Below, piece by piece: positions 32,101 through 46,500 of a stretch of DNA of 64,000 nucleotides (positions within the stretch are counted from its first letter, which is position 1; each line of letters begins with the position of its first letter). The DNA is from Clavelina lepadiformis. Lineage: Eukaryota; Chordata; Ascidiacea; Aplousobranchia; Clavelinidae. The translations under genes and the position numbers were made by a program. The notes under the pieces are model-generated. The model had not been told where the DNA came from. It did no database searches and saw only the letters and a list, made by a program, of their open reading frames with translations. The stretch spans positions 22,754,001 through 22,818,000 of the forward strand of contig NC_135242.1 of NCBI RefSeq assembly GCF_947623445.1, written 5' to 3'.

Positions 32101-35100
32101 CTAACATAAAAACGTATCTTGAATGCAACCATATTTTGCCGGTAAGTGGATATCAAATCGCCGCTGTTCAGCATTGGAACAACCTGTTATTAGCCCTGTT
32201 TTCGTAGATACACCCAGAATTCGATTTTTTGGCGCGCAGCATTGTGACGAAATAACAGCACAAGCACGTGAAAAACAGATTCTTCAAAATGGATTATTTG
32301 TAAAAGTTTCGTCTATTACGAATACGACTGGACCAAAAATAACAAGGCAATTTTTAACATCATTTGAACCAATCGCTTTGTACAAAACAGCTGCGAGAGC
32401 AAGTTAGGTTTATTTATAATATGGCAGATGAAAAGACTTAATGCGATTCTCCCCTAGAACGACGTTAAACGTCGATGATCGACTTCTCCAACGAACAAGA
32501 AGCCAAAACGCCGATGTCATGACGTCATGTTCATTGACGTAATAGACCAAACACAAAATATTTACTTCATCCATCAAAAGCGAAATTGCTGGGTGTAAGA
32601 TATTTTATGTGCAAGCCTAAAACGCAAATATGCTTGGAAGCAACTGAAATTTTATGTCAAGTTTAGAGACTTGACAAAGGATATTATCATCCAGTTGGCA
32701 ATTTATATTTGAAAACTTATAAGAATGGTCGCATACACTTCGGCTGCGAGTGGGAATATCAAATATTAGGCAAGCGTTTATATTTTGTCCAACAATGCGA
32801 GATGCGTACATTAATCAATAACAACAGTGCTTTTAAGGTGACGTTGCATACGTGACAACAATGACATACTTCGCCCAAACGTGTATAGCTATATGCACCA
32901 AATTACTGAAGCATTCTTACTTTCAAAGGAGTCTCTCTCCCTTTCAACTCTCTGTAACTTGGCGGTTAGCTGATTTCTCATTTCCTTTTCCAACATTTCT
33001 CGCTTATTGGCGGAATGCTGGAGCGCTTGATGGTCTTGGTTTATTCGCTTTAGGTCATGTTCGATCTGAAATAACAAAAAAAATGTTTGTAAAAGGAAAA
33101 ATATGTAGCTGACGCAAGCAGATATGTTAAATCGGCCAAAACAATTTGCAGCTTACTTCCTCAAATCTCATCAGTTTTTGCAGAGCAGCATCCAGTCGCT
33201 TTCTGTAAGATTCGTTCTCATATAGAAGTCGCTCGGTGAGGTCTGCCGTACTGTTTGGTCGACTTCCGCCGGTGCTACTGCTGCTTCCGCTTCCGCTCGC
33301 GTTTCCGTAAGAACTTTTTGAGCTGCTGTTCCGCTTCCGGCGTCTTGCCATACGACTGGCACCGCCACTGCTGGTCGTGCTCGACGAGCTGTTAATGCTG
33401 TCGCTCTTGGTCACGCCACTGTTGTTGGCGGCGCCATAACCTTCCTGCACATAACCTTGCCCATGGGCGCCCTGCACAATGACACTGTGAACGTTATAGG
33501 GGGTTACCGGGCTACGCAGCCCCGGGTCAGGGAAGGACTGGGCGTCTGGGTAACTGGGGGTGCTGACAGCGGTCGCCGTCGAAGAAGAAGACGACGATGC
33601 GGTTGCCATAGCAACATTTCTTCCGCTGTTTCCGCTTCCGGAACGGCGAAGATAAGAACCGGAAGGACCCTGGACCTGGTGGGAGCTGTTGTTAATGTGC
33701 GAGCCCCCGACGTAGAATTGAGCGCTTTGCTGTTGACTGTATGGAGATTCCTTCGCCCCGCTGTAGAAGGGGGTCCCTCTCATGGGTGTGTTAAAGGCCC
33801 CGGTAGGCGAGGTAAGGCCCGGGCTGTTTTGAAGATTGTCGCTACTGAAAAATAAAATCGATTAACGTTAAAACCGTGCGTAGACTTCGAAGAAGCACTT
33901 AAGGCAAAAGTTTACAAACTCAGCGTTCGGTGTTCGAAGCGCAAAATGCTGGATGATCAAAATTTAGCCATTTGCGAAACAATCCAAGTTCTCGGAAATC
34001 GCATTGTTTTCACAAGCTTTTGTTAAGGTCGTGAGTTAAATTACGGTTATTGAAATGATCGAATTTTTGTAACAACAAAATGGTTTTCCTCGAACGTGAA
34101 TCACGCAAAGTCGTCAGAGATAACGACTGTGTATGACGTAATAACGTAAAAAATGACCAATTGTCCAACTATAATGTGGTCATATTTTCATGCGCACAAG
34201 ACACCACTAATGACATATCCCCTCACCTTCCATTTCGTTTCTTGCTGAATTGGCCCAGCGCCAAAGAGTTGGGTCTTTGCGGGTGGCCGAAGCCATTGTC
34301 CCCTGTTTCCGTTGCCCCACGAAGATTGGGGTCCACCACGACCATCATACTGGCGGGGTACGGGGGAGGTGGGGGCCTAACCCCACTCAATGCGTTGAGA
34401 AGCGGGGTGTGATTGCTCGATGTCACCTCAGTGGTTGGGTTCACCATCGGCAGTGACATCGCGGGGTAAAACGAGCCCCCGCTGGATCCGTTATGCTTCC
34501 CTGTGGGGCGTATGTAGCTGCTTTGATTGGCATTCGGGGTGTGAGGCATCGTTCCCTGATATTTCTCGGCTTCGTTGTTCTGATTCGTCGTGTTCTGAAA
34601 GTTTACAGATCAACCGATTGAAGCGACGGATTAGAGGACCTTGATCCACTTTTAAGTAGTTACAGTTTTTTTCCCTAAAACCTAGGCTGTAGCATTAAGT
34701 TGGCTGAAATAATTTACGTTAAAAGTCGCCAGCAATAACACGAGCTACGATACACACAACATTTGACATAGTTGGGGAGATTTAGGACGCATTCCCGCGC
34801 CAGTTTGAAACAACAAAGTTCCATACATAACTTATGAATGCACTTCTAAGCCTGTTTACAACGTTCCTCACGAAATATTTTACAGAAAACCCACAGGTGT
34901 ATCAGGCTTAACACTGCCGCTGCCTTAGGCAAGGAGTTAACGAAAACATCCTGTGCCGCACTTCCACTGCACACACAAGCAACTAGCACTGAAATAGAAA
35001 CGACGGCGATGTATTGAACGACGGAATGCGGCAGAGAAAAAAGTTGCCCGTATTAAGCCCGAGGCGTCGACGGATCGCAAAAATCTAAGGTGAGATTTTA

Positions 35101-38100
35101 ATTATCTAAGTATAACAATTCCCACGACGTACATTCCATAGTTGAACCCCTACAGCGTCGAACCCGTTGTCATTGATTTGTTCAATGCGAGTCGATAAAC
35201 AAAAGATTAACGCAATTGACATTTTGACAAAACACCCCGTAAAAACACAGCAGTAAACCGTCATCCCGCTATAGGTTGGATGTCAACGACAGAGCGTTGG
35301 AATGTGGGCAAATTTTGCCACTTTAAACTGGAGATGTTTATCTGAGCCATTCAACGTTGTGACGACTTTGTCAACGCAGCGCGAAAATAACTGCCAATAT
35401 CACGGGCAGGCTTTTGTTCGTCGAGTCAGAGGTAATAAAGTGAAGTATGCTCTGCGACCTGACAGGTATTTGTACGGCGGTATTTTCATTGCGGTGCAAT
35501 GTCCTGTTTTCTTGTCCCATTTTCCGAACAGCCGCTTGAGAGATCTTTTGCAGCGCTACGCGCTTACCGCGTGCAAGTATGATTGGAGTTACAATTGATA
35601 CGATCATCAAGAACTTTTAAGGCGTTCTTGTAAAACGTCAACACACGCCTGCTTGCGTGCCTCGAAGAAGACCATGTTTATAGCTATATGCATGGCTGGG
35701 TCCTGTTAACACTTTGCAGAACGGTAAAAAACCTACGCGGTGGACTGGATCATTCGTTCGACAAAAATTGTGTGTTGTGGGTGTCAACAACCAATCAGGC
35801 GCGACACTGGTCGCCTCGGGTCAAAGGTGACCACGAAATGAGCATGGACCCGTTTGTACTGAAATCCCCCTTTAAATAAAAAAATTTGTTCCGTCGCTTT
35901 TCAACACTTTCAATAACCGTTTTTTTACAATATGTACTCTCCTATAGCACACTTGATAAAAAAACGCATTTATAAGGAGAAAGTATATACACGGGGACAA
36001 TATATGCCAATAAGGCAATGTAAGGTAAGTGCAGCAAAGTTTGAGCCCTACTTGGCTCAATGAACCCAAAAATGTTTTTAAATCTTGATTATACTAGCCA
36101 AGTTTGGCTTCTCTACGTCAACGTTCGTGACGAGGAACCTAAATTAGATTTGGTCTATCCGCACGGGAAAAGGAACGAACGCACCCAAACAAAATCTCGA
36201 TTTCCGCAGCGGAACTTGAAACGAGCAAGATGGCTTATGGCTTCTACGTAGGCTTCAGGCTTCGATTTAAGTAGCGTGTCAAGACCAACGGATTCCGCAA
36301 ACCATGTAAATCGAAACATTTACGACATCACAAAATCGCACAGCAAATTTCAAATTTCCAAGATCCTCGACTTATGGCAAATTTACGAATAACGCCGCAG
36401 CTAGTGGTTTCTAAAACAATCTGAAGACATGACCAAATGCGTAATAAGTAGCCTTTGTTAGCGAACAAGTTTTACCTTGTGATGGAAGTATTTACAACGG
36501 TGACGTAGACCAAATTCTTATCTCTGAAGCTGGGCCTACTGTAAGTAAACAACTTCCACTAAGCTGGTCTATGTCAAAACATGGGTTCTCTTTCCTGCGC
36601 ACTCGATAATTTCCTTTTTTTGGTCAATAACCGCTATTTCAGTGATTCCACTTGCAGTGAAGCAAATATTACTCTCCATTTTGTTGATTTTATCAATATA
36701 TGGGTCTTTATTTAAGTTTGCCGAGCTTTTAGCAAACTTAAAAGAGCATCAACTTCACAAAATACCACTTATTAACGTTCTTCACATTCTCGGCATTTGC
36801 TAAACGTCAGTTACAGTGTAACATCGTCGAAATATATAGTATCTACAAATCTTCCTCGATGCCAGTATTCTTTAAATAAAAGCAATTGCTTTGCGTTAAT
36901 GTCAACTCGACTTAGCTGCGGGCGAAGCGTTGAATGAATTATGACGAGCAAGTTGGGTGCCAACGGCTTGTAAGGCGAAAAAATACTCACGCAGACTGAG
37001 CATGCTGTTATGCATAACTACCTATGCCGCTAGCGCTCTCCGATCTTTAACACAGTTAAAATAACTGACAGCCAGCATTTGCTATCGTCACAGTGCAGCC
37101 TTATCAACCACAAATGCTTGTTACTGATTTAGTCCTATTATGCCTTCAACTGATAAAATACCGGCTAAAAGATTGCTGGATATAACTGACAAGGGAACTA
37201 GATTTGTCTGAGGGTTACGGTTTGCAAGTAAAAAGCCTGTACAATATATGTTAGTTTTGGTAAAAATCTCAACTGCCACTTGCCCGGGAAATTTTTTTAG
37301 TGAAATTCGCAAATCCTCCCGACGCAGACCACATTAGGTCTTAATCCGTTTAAGTTCTTTTCTAGGCAGACTTGCGCCACGCCATATACTTGCGGCGAAA
37401 ATTATATCCACAAAGCCTGTAGTTAAACATAAAAATGACTTGGCACGCCTATAGTGGTAATCCGTATTAATTAAGCCGAATCCCAAAAATCCTTCTAAGT
37501 AATTAATGGTAATTATGGTCAATTTTCTAGGAAACAATCTTCTCCTTCACACTCGTACTCTCAGCATAACGAAGTAAGGTAGCAATACCAACAATCCTGC
37601 TTGGCCGTATAATCGTGACTGTTTTTAAAATGCTACCACCTGCCAGAAAGTCGTCCTAACTATACGAGGCCTTGAAAAAGAATTTATTTCTTGGCAAAGG
37701 CAGGTCACGGGCCGATTGACTTGAGTTCACCAGCGCGGAAAAAGCTAGAGACGCCATTCGCAAGGTCCAGGCTTATTTTTTAAGTCTGCGCGAGGGCTGA
37801 AAAGCTTTCAAGCGAGTTGGATATCGCACCACAACATTTACAGCCTCGGTGCTCGCTCAAGATAAGTGAAATCAGTGAAGCGTGACGTTGAGTAGAAAGG
37901 AAATTCCATGATATTAAACCCTGCTATCTGCCTCTGGTCCATTACTACAAACCCACGAACAAACGAGTAGAATGTTATCGCTTTATGTGTAACATCGACT
38001 GATCTTATTTTAGCGCAAAACGGCTTATCGTGGTTCTTTTATCCTACGAGATTTCATTGGTTGTCCATAAATGACGTTTGATGAGAATTTTTATGGACCA

Positions 38101-40561
38101 TTACTCATTTTTAGTCCCTGTTAATTTTTTATGTTTACGTCAAAATATAAAAGCAGTCCCGATCTTTATGACAGCGATTGAGTAGGGTTTACCGTTTGAT
38201 GATGACTGCTGTATATTGTGTGTTGCACGTAATAAAATTAATAGACTACACTAAACTTCCCAAAACAGTTAAAGTCAAAGTGTGAAAACGAATGAAAATC
38301 TGTCATGGTGCGAAAAACGATCGAATCATAGATCAATTGTTTTCGGGCTTCGCTGAGCATAAAAATTCTCAAATTTTGGCCAAAAAATAAAAAAAGGAAA
38401 AACGCTTGCAGTGACATCACGTTCTAAACCAGGACGATGATTTCAGCGCACAAAAATGCGGATCGGATACAGTCGATTTGCCTCCGGCGAACATTTTTCT
38501 TGCCTTATTTCTTTTAAAAGAAAACTTGCAGTTAACTCGCATTATCGCTATTTCTCTTGCAGATGGAATATAGCTTCAAGACAGGAGATAAGTCACGGAA
38601 TTTCTAGAACGGCATCTCGTTGAATGCTTGAAAGGCAGCAAATATTCATCTGGCACTTCGCCTAACTAAGCAAATACGCTGCTCTTCGGGCGCTCAACTC
38701 AATTACTGCAAAAACTACGACTTTTTCCGTAATGTTTTGCCTTACCCGTTTCTCAATAATCTTAATTTCCGCAGATTCTTTCAACAATCAATTCAACTCA
38801 ACTGGTCTTTGTATCAATTGAACTAAAATTGCTTTTTAACAATTTTTCTTTTTCACAAGCTGGCCGCCGGGGAATTATCACGTGATATTGGGATTCTATA
38901 AACGACACAAAAGCGGTGAAATTTTCTAATCTTGTTTATAGTTGCCAATTTATGACCTTTCGCCAAATACAATACAAACATCCACTAAATGCGCTCCAAA
39001 AATTTCAGCCATGTCCATCATAGAAATCTACGCAAGGAAGCGTTATTCTTATCAACATCCTGCCTAGAAAGATGTTATAAGATGTCTGGCGGAAGGCACT
39101 TCAATTATCGAAGTCATTATCACGTCATGGCCTTTCAGCAGAACTTACTAGCCTACTTCATTAGCACCTTTTGCCAAGTAGGCTACCTCAATGACGTTTA
39201 CGCAAACAGGCCAAATTGCGATGGTCTACAAAACCATTACAACGCTCTTTCTGGTAACAGTCCATGTTTGCCTAGCCTATATGCCCGGGAATAAGAAGAG
39301 AAAACGTACAAAATGTACCTCTTACCTTTTGATAAGATTCCTGTGTGTCCTTACTGGTACCACCAGGTGCATTGGCGCCACAGGAGTTTCCAGATTGCAT
39401 TGAGAACCTTCGTACTTCCGGGGTTGTTAGCTTATTTGTACATTGATTGGGGGCGGACTTGCTGGTTTTATGTTGTGAAGATGACGAGTTTTGCAGGAGA
39501 TTGCTGTTTTTGAGACCAGATAACCCGGAGCAAAAATCTAAGCGTTCCAAAGGGGTGCTTTGTTGGTTTGACCCCGATTGACCCGATTGTTCTTCGAGTG
39601 ACTTTAGATACACGAAGCCATCCTTATTTTGATGCAGAGAACTCGATCGCTTAACGTTGGACCCGTTCTTTTTGCTTCGAATCCCGCGCTTTTGATTATT
39701 GACGCGGATATGATCAGTGTAATAGTATTCGTCGCCCCCGCTGTTTGACTTGGGGTGACCGTTAAGTTGCATGCCGGCTTGAGAGTTTCTTGGACTTCGT
39801 GCGGATGGGCTCGAATTCGCTTGCATTGTTCTTGTAATAGTTTTCTGATCGGGGAGTCGGCAACGAGGCGAGACCGTCGGGGTACCACTAACAAAGGGGT
39901 TGTGCTTTCCGTTTTCGGGAACGGTTTTATATTGGTCCGCATCTAACTTTGCTTCCTGGTAAGACGGCGGCGGCGGCCGACCTGGGGTCTGTTCCCTGGG
40001 TCTATTGTTTTCTTGGAATTCCTTACGGTATCGCGCAAGCACCTCGTGAGCCGCAGAACGCGTTTTCGGCGTCGAAATGAAACTATCTTCGGGAGATAGT
40101 TTAGTGACATTGGCTGCCTTTCCGCGCAGATTTCCGTCAATAATTTGCTCGGGGTAACTGATATTTTTTCCGATCGTCTTCTCGTTCGATGTTTCCAGGG
40201 TGGAACGACACAGAGCATCGAGACGCGCCGCGGCGCCATCGTCGTTTCTCGGCGTTCCCGGATGCGTTGTCGGACGAAAATGTGCGCTATTTAGTCTGTG
40301 GTCAGGTCTGCTATCGACAGCGGTAGAGTTGAAAGAACAAGCATCTTCAAAGGGCTTGTCTTGCTTATCATTTCTTCCAAGTGCCGCTGTTTCAGACTCA
40401 GACTTTGTATTGACTTGAACCGTACTGTTGACCTGCAAAGGGTCATAGATTTGATGATTGCCTGGCGTATTTGTGGTCCCGTTCCCGTCAACATTCTGAA
40501 AGTGTCCCGCTAGCAAACGCTGTAAAATGCTGCCACCGCCACCAGTGTTGCTCTCAGACAT
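26165..40561 (-). CDS. AMOT: angiomotin family protein (AMOT/AMOTL homologue)
   Basis: Scaffold of junctions and F-actin that binds YAP WW domains through PPxY motifs. Nine exons (minus strand): 40561-39326, 34594-34227, 33844-33157, 33065-32921, 30391-30278, 27685-27546, 27349-27206, 27109-26969, 26839-26165. All are GT-AG; total 3651 nt, 1216 residues plus TAG, in perfect phase. N-terminal LQRLL motif (residues 13-17); PPSYQEAK at 198-205 (PPxY, like human LPTYEEAK); second PPxY in PPPPPYPASM (Tyr about 491); Ser/Gly-rich linker; coiled coil from about 735 to 950 with the family signature KREMLEKEMRNQL; EMLKWQHMYIEHGL matches the conserved EMTKWEQKYLEE block. Vertebrate members end in a PDZ ligand (EYLI/EVLI); this one ends LTSMNA, so that function appears lost or absent. 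The start ATG precedes the conserved LQRLL as in vertebrates. Large introns hold only repeats and small ORFs. Confidence 0.93.
27686..30277. other. AMOT: angiomotin intron with a hAT-type element
   Basis: About 2.6 kb. It contains the hAT element 28895-29254 and a stem-loop-prone stretch around 29556-29635 (AATTATGACGGCGAT facing ATCGCCGCCATCATT). No coding exon seen. Confidence 0.6.
28887..29262. mobile_element. hAT-type MITE with perfect 8-bp target duplication
   Basis: GTTTAAGC occurs at 28887-28894 and 29255-29262, flanking a 360-bp unit (28895-29254) whose ends are perfect 14-bp inverted repeats, CAGGCATGCACAAC. The 8-bp duplication and CAGG start are hallmarks of the hAT superfamily. 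GCGGCCCGCG-type subterminal blocks face each other. No transposase coding seen, so it is non-autonomous. Confidence 0.88.
30392..32920. other. AMOT: angiomotin intron with one antisense small ORF
   Basis: About 2.5 kb. A plus-strand frame 32123-32407 starts with ATG (MQPYFAGKWISNRR) and runs 94 residues to a stop with balanced, protein-like composition. No domain is recognised and there is no duplicate in the window. It could be a nested gene, an exon or chance. Confidence 0.4.
34595..39325. other. AMOT: largest angiomotin intron, nothing coding recognised
   Basis: About 4.7 kb between the N-terminal 412-codon exon and the second exon. Open frames here (for example 35302-35598 and 38989-39294, both plus strand) have no recognisable motif or splice support. 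It may carry regulatory sequence, but I see no specific site. Confidence 0.5.
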
Positions 40562-43500
40562 CGCAAAGTACTTTCTACCAATAATACAACAGTCTAACTG
40601 ACCAAATATTCGCAGTCATATATGGCAATCAATAGCAGTATATGTCGGCTAAGATTCACTTGTGGAAGCCTTGTACAAAGTCATCTTCTAGGTTTAGTTC
40701 CACAATCAGGTTTTGTAGTTGCTTAGTTTGTTTGTTACATAAACAACGTAAGGATTTCCTGTTGAAATAAGAACGTTTAAAATAATCTAAAACCGTAGAG
40801 GAAACGGAATATTTATACACGACACTCGGCTACATTTAAAATGTCAGGAAATCTCAGCGTCTTTTTGCGCTAAGTTAGCAAGTATTGCGTCACACTGTTA
40901 CCGTTAAGCATATTTTTGCCGTGCATGCATATGCATAGACCCTGGCTGATGCGATACCTTCTTCAAAATGTTTTGCTTCATCAATACATTACCTTTTTTG
41001 ATTAGCACAAAATATTTTACGCTCCATGTGGGATCTGACGTCACATAGGTGTTTATGACGCACGTATATCGCATACCAGAAGCTCCGAAGTTAACCTAAA
41101 TATCGACTAACCCTGAACCGCAGAGGTCTGCTTCGATTGAACAACATCCCTGGCTAATCTTTCAGAAATAACTTCAGATTCCAAAAGCAACTTACTAGGA
41201 ATTTACAGACAAAACGGAAAAGTTGCTTCTGCAAACAGCAACGTGTCGCATTCATCCAAAGGTAACGATTTGGTTCAATGTGGCAGGCTATTATAGGATT
41301 ATGGCTTGTCTGTAAAAACCAAACAACATTTGGCATTTTAACAGCTTTGAATTAGGCGTTTGGTGTTGGCTTTTACTACGGGAAGTAGTCTTACAGTCGA
41401 TGTTTTGGTACAATTCCCCCTAAGTCAATAAAATCAGCTGTACATCCAGCAAGTCAGCAACGACTTAACGGCTTTTTATTTGCGCTCTTATGCGATTGCT
41501 GAGTGTTTGAATTGCCAGAGAGGTATTTACGATCTTAGCGGGCGATAAAAGCGTCAATATTTAAGGAATTCGTACTCTACCCTAACAACAAAAAGATTGT
41601 TGTTACTCGTACATCGAGGGGTGTATAGTTCGTAAATGCTGAATTTGCACCAACAATTTTTTTAAATTTTGTCGTAGCATATCTCCAAGTGTAATCTAAT
41701 ACTGTAGCCTACTTCTATTTTCGTACCATAGAAACAAAAACATTGATTTCTTCGCTAAAAATTCCACGTGACTCACTGTCTGAAAACTTGAAGGTGACAA
41801 AATGTTTGAGGGTCACGCATTCTAGTTTTAGTCTTTATTGGAATTTTTTGTTCTTTTAGTGAAATCGCGCTCGACTGAAGGTGGATGGAGATACAACTTG
41901 GATCCAAAAGTCCGCTTTGGCTTTGTTTACGGAGCACGGATCAACGTGTTGGTGCTAGGCTAAATAATAGATCTACCTTCAGTTTTTGGCAATAGGCCTA
42001 CATTAATATAATATAATAGGCCTACTACATTCATACCTCAGAAAAAAGCGAAACCTTTATGCTGCAATAGCTGACTGGGCAATATTTTCCGAAGGCCGTT
42101 ATTCGCTTTATCAAGGTCGATTTTCAAGCTAAAAAATGAGCCGGTGACTTGTAAAAACGAATCGAGCAACAATCAGCCTTGACACTATTTAAGAGCGGCA
42201 GCCTGTTATAACTTGGTTTTATGTTTTTCGAGATGTTTTGTTTTTTTTGCGGGAAAGGGCTGGGCTACTGCGAGTCATACACCGAATGGAATGTATATCC
42301 AACCTTTATATCGTATTGCCTAGGCCTACGCCTAATCTAATGGCAGTGCTAAAGTCTATTTTCTATATGGGAAATAATCATTATCGGATGACCTATTAGT
42401 TGTCAAGTGAATTTAGGTAGACAAATTGGCACAAACTAGCAATAATCGCGTCTCTATAACCAAACAAAGCAACGGTTAATTCGGGCGCGGTTTAATAATC
42501 AACCTAATTTGGAATGCGCAGTGGAACTGTTGGTGGTAAATAAAGTCTGGGCACAAAATTAAATACAAGTAAACAACATACCTGGCGTACTTACAAAATA
42601 ACAGGCAAAGCGCGAAAGGAACAGCGTTGTTCACTCGGGTGTCGTATAACCAGCACTGCGTTCAAAACACAAAGAAAAACTTCAAATGAAAGAAACTGGG
42701 ATTTTTTGAAACTTTACTAGGCGAGACGTTCTTAAACATTTTACGGAAATCAAACCCTTGTAAAATTTGTCCCTGATACATATACTCTTATAAAAGCCCC
42801 ACGCACGCATAAAACAGACTTTAATATGTACGGTCAATCAAATCTTTTGGAGGTATTCTGCAGTGATAATTGATAATAGTTGTGAATTTGTTTATTACTT
42901 TAAATATTAAAAGCGTTCAATTACGAAAGGAATGTCTACATGAAGGCTCATTGTAGAATCCTCCAAGCGTTGCATCTTAAAGGGCGACGACCGCAATTGA
43001 GATTTTTGTCAAATTTTAAATTCTTTCGTTGCCCTGCTAAGCGTTAAAGGTTAAGCGGTTTAATCACATGCGAGATGCCGTAGCTGTTTTTCGTTTGTTT
43101 GAGCGACCAGGTATCGTCTGACACATTCCAACCATACCCTACATTAATCAGGCAACAAAATCCACACAAGACCTTGATGAACTACACTCATTTTAATTAT
43201 GACCATGGGTACCGGCCATACAGTGTGTACTCTTTACTACTAATACAGTCGTAAATTTTCGAAGGTCTCCAAAAACGTAAAATGTCTCCGCTTAAGTTTT
43301 AAAACGGCCAGTTTTATAAGATTCTGCGCATTCTTTCAATCTACTTTGTTCGGGCAATCATGTCATCAAGGAAATAACTTTCGTGGCGGGCATATATACT
43401 GTGTTTACAGTTCCTGGCATGAAAAAAAAACAGACAATTCTTTCAGCGCACGTCACAATCGACATTTTCAACTATCCTAGGGGACATTTAGCGACCGATG

Positions 43501-46500
43501 TTGTTTAAAAATAGAGCTTAATGGTCACGGATTTCTAAAATTTATTCAGTGTCGTAAGTTCGACGAAACTTTCTCCTAATGGTAGACATAATTTCAAAAG
43601 AATACAAGCTTCAAACCGGCCTGTTTATAAAAGCACATATACAGTATTCACACACACAAATTCCGCCTACCACATACTTCTTACCTTCGCTGAGAAGAAC
43701 GGTTTTGCAAAAATTAGAAATTATTCCAACGAGATTTAATCTAACAAGTGCGTTTGTGAATAAATGAACGACCCTTAGTTTAACCAACAAAAACATTTTA
43801 ATCGAATCCAAATCTCGGAACACTCGCCAGAAACACCACATGGATCAATCTACCGCGTGACATAAAGGTTTGGCAACGGTGAGCTCGGGTTATTGATAGT
43901 ATACATGACGTGAAAGCCTGATATCCTGGAGATGATTTAAAAGGTTATATTTCAAAAATTTGCCCAATGACGTAAACAAAAACTCGCACAAATTCTTGAC
44001 CACGTAAGCAAGAAGCCATGGAAAGTACAAAGACAAACAACTTCGCATTCTGTGGTAACCGCAGGATAAGTTTTCCTGAAATTGCCATTTCGCTCGCCTA
44101 CTGTGAAGTCGCGTGTTTTTACCGGCGGTCGTTAATTACATAGTAAGCATAAGAACTAACAGGTGTTTCGTGGTCTGTTCAAACTGATATTAATATCTGT
44201 GTCACTTTAATTTGGGCGAGTCAGAAACAAAAATTGTCAGCTACCGCTTAAAGCAAAAACACTTGAAAAGAATTTTGTTTTTCTTAACTGGACCGATTCC
44301 CGCCACTTAACGCTCACCATCGAGTTATGCAGAATGCTTAGAACTTTCGAATTGGTATCAACGCATCATTACAAGATCATTGGCGGTTTGAAGCAGCCAC
44401 AATAGCAATCGCAAACAATGGCGACCTTGTCTTGTGATCGCGGTATCATAACAGCAACACAACCCGATCAGTTTGATCTAACTGCAACCACTAATTAAAG
44501 TACAAGTGAATAGCGTTAAACCCACGAGTTTTGATACATTAGTCGAATAGTTACACTAGGATAACAATTGCAGCGTACGTGCTGAGTCCAGTGAATAATT
44601 AATGCGACAGATAATAACAAACAAGATAATACAAACAAGTGCATTTTCCTTACACTCCTTTTAATCAACGTGAAAGGAAGTTTATTACGAAAAACTAAAT
44701 GTTATGGCTACAAAATGTATTTTATGAACAGAATATTACAGTATCGTTACGTCTTACGGAAACAGAATACATTACTTATTAATATTGAAACTTAAACAAT
44801 CTCCATTATTCCAACAATAAGCGATTTCTTACAGCGTCTGTTTACAGAAAATCAATTTATTCTTTTTAAAACAAGCTTATTTTCACTGTTTCTGAAAAAA
44901 CTATTACTCGTTAAGTAAAGAAAAATGTTTTCGTGGAATAAAAGTAAAATCAAAATTTTAAAATTTGACTCCTGCTTCGAAGGTATAATAAATCCGCAAA
45001 TTACGTCAGTGTGGGCGACTGTCCTTTCCAGACGCAAATCAAATGAATTAGATTTGCCGACCGTCGGACAGATCAATGGATGGTCGCTTCGACACTTCCA
45101 ATAACCTATTGTCGTCCTCCCAAGAAATATGACGGTGTTCTACCAAAGCTGTTTTAGTAAAACCTGGTCGTCTGTGTTCTTTTTCTTTCGGCAAAATTCT
45201 CGTTTTGGGGCATCGACCGCTTATTCATAGCGTAATGTGGTAATTGCTTGTCATTTATCAGCGACCACATTTTAAGTTTATGATTCAACTTCGTTTCCAT
45301 AAAAATCCGAAACGACTCCACACAATTATACAGAATCTAAAACGATATTGGAAGCGAAACAGATTGAATACGACACCAACAATGCGACTCTTGCCGTGGT
45401 CACGCTCATTATAAATTTCAGGAGCACTTGTTAAAAGCAAAGGAGGATAATAAAACCACCAAATACTTTTAATGACTGGCGCCATAACGACATAAACCAA
45501 AGCTATCAAGCACAAATACAAAGAAAATTGACAAAATAACTAAGCAACCCCGTTTCGGCAATCGCCCCCCAAATGGTTACGTAGGCGCTGACCAAATCCC
45601 GTCATTTCGAGTGTAGTTGCTAAATATAGCTTTTAAACGATGATGGAATGGGTAACGTATAGTAAACAGCGCCAACCTCATCGCTTGGCCTGGTTGTAAA
45701 CACGACACTTAAATTCTATGAACCAAGAGCACTTAACGCCATGGCTAGAGCCGCCGATATACGAAGTAACTTCGTGAACTTAAATGTTTTCTGTGAACCT
45801 ACCTGCCTTCTGAGTCAGCACGCTAAGCAGCAGGCTGTATATCATCATTTCTTTGGTTTAACTAAATTCGTTAGTTAACCGAACTCCTATACCATTAGTC
45901 AACTAGCAAGTAATTTCATCAGCGAATAGCATTAACCCGTACTTTCACTTAACCATATTGAGTCAAAACTTTCGGAAAAGCAGCCGTTTTACCGCAGATA
46001 GCGTGGCCTTTTCCACCAATCAAATACATAACAAACCTACACATTGGTACACAAGCACTTCTACAAGAAACCATATTATCGACATCTTATTGTACAACTT
46101 CATAACAATGTTTACAAAAGGCTTGCACATTACTTGTAAACATAAACATTTCGATTTTTGACCTTTTCAATAACGAACATGCAAAGTTAATACGACTATC
46201 TTGTGGTCAGACGTAATCGCTCAAATGATGACGTACTGTATTTTAGTTGCTGGACGACCGTTTTCTGGACTTCACATCATGCACACACAGCTGGGAATCA
46301 AGTTCACTAAATCCAGTCAATGAATGAGACATGTTGCGTAATCCAAACGATTCGGTATTCGGCTTTCGCCTTTTAAGTTCAATTCTGAATCTGTAATCCA
46401 CACGTGAGCCAAACGACTATCTTACTGGGCGTCTTGAGAATCATATATTCAACGCATTAGACTTTCACTTCTGATCAAAATTAAGAGACAATACTGTCCA

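Noticed and set aside
33171..33855. Alternative frames across the Ser/Gly-rich angiomotin exon
   Set aside because: Shadows of the true exon 33844-33157, kept open by its GC-rich low-complexity composition.
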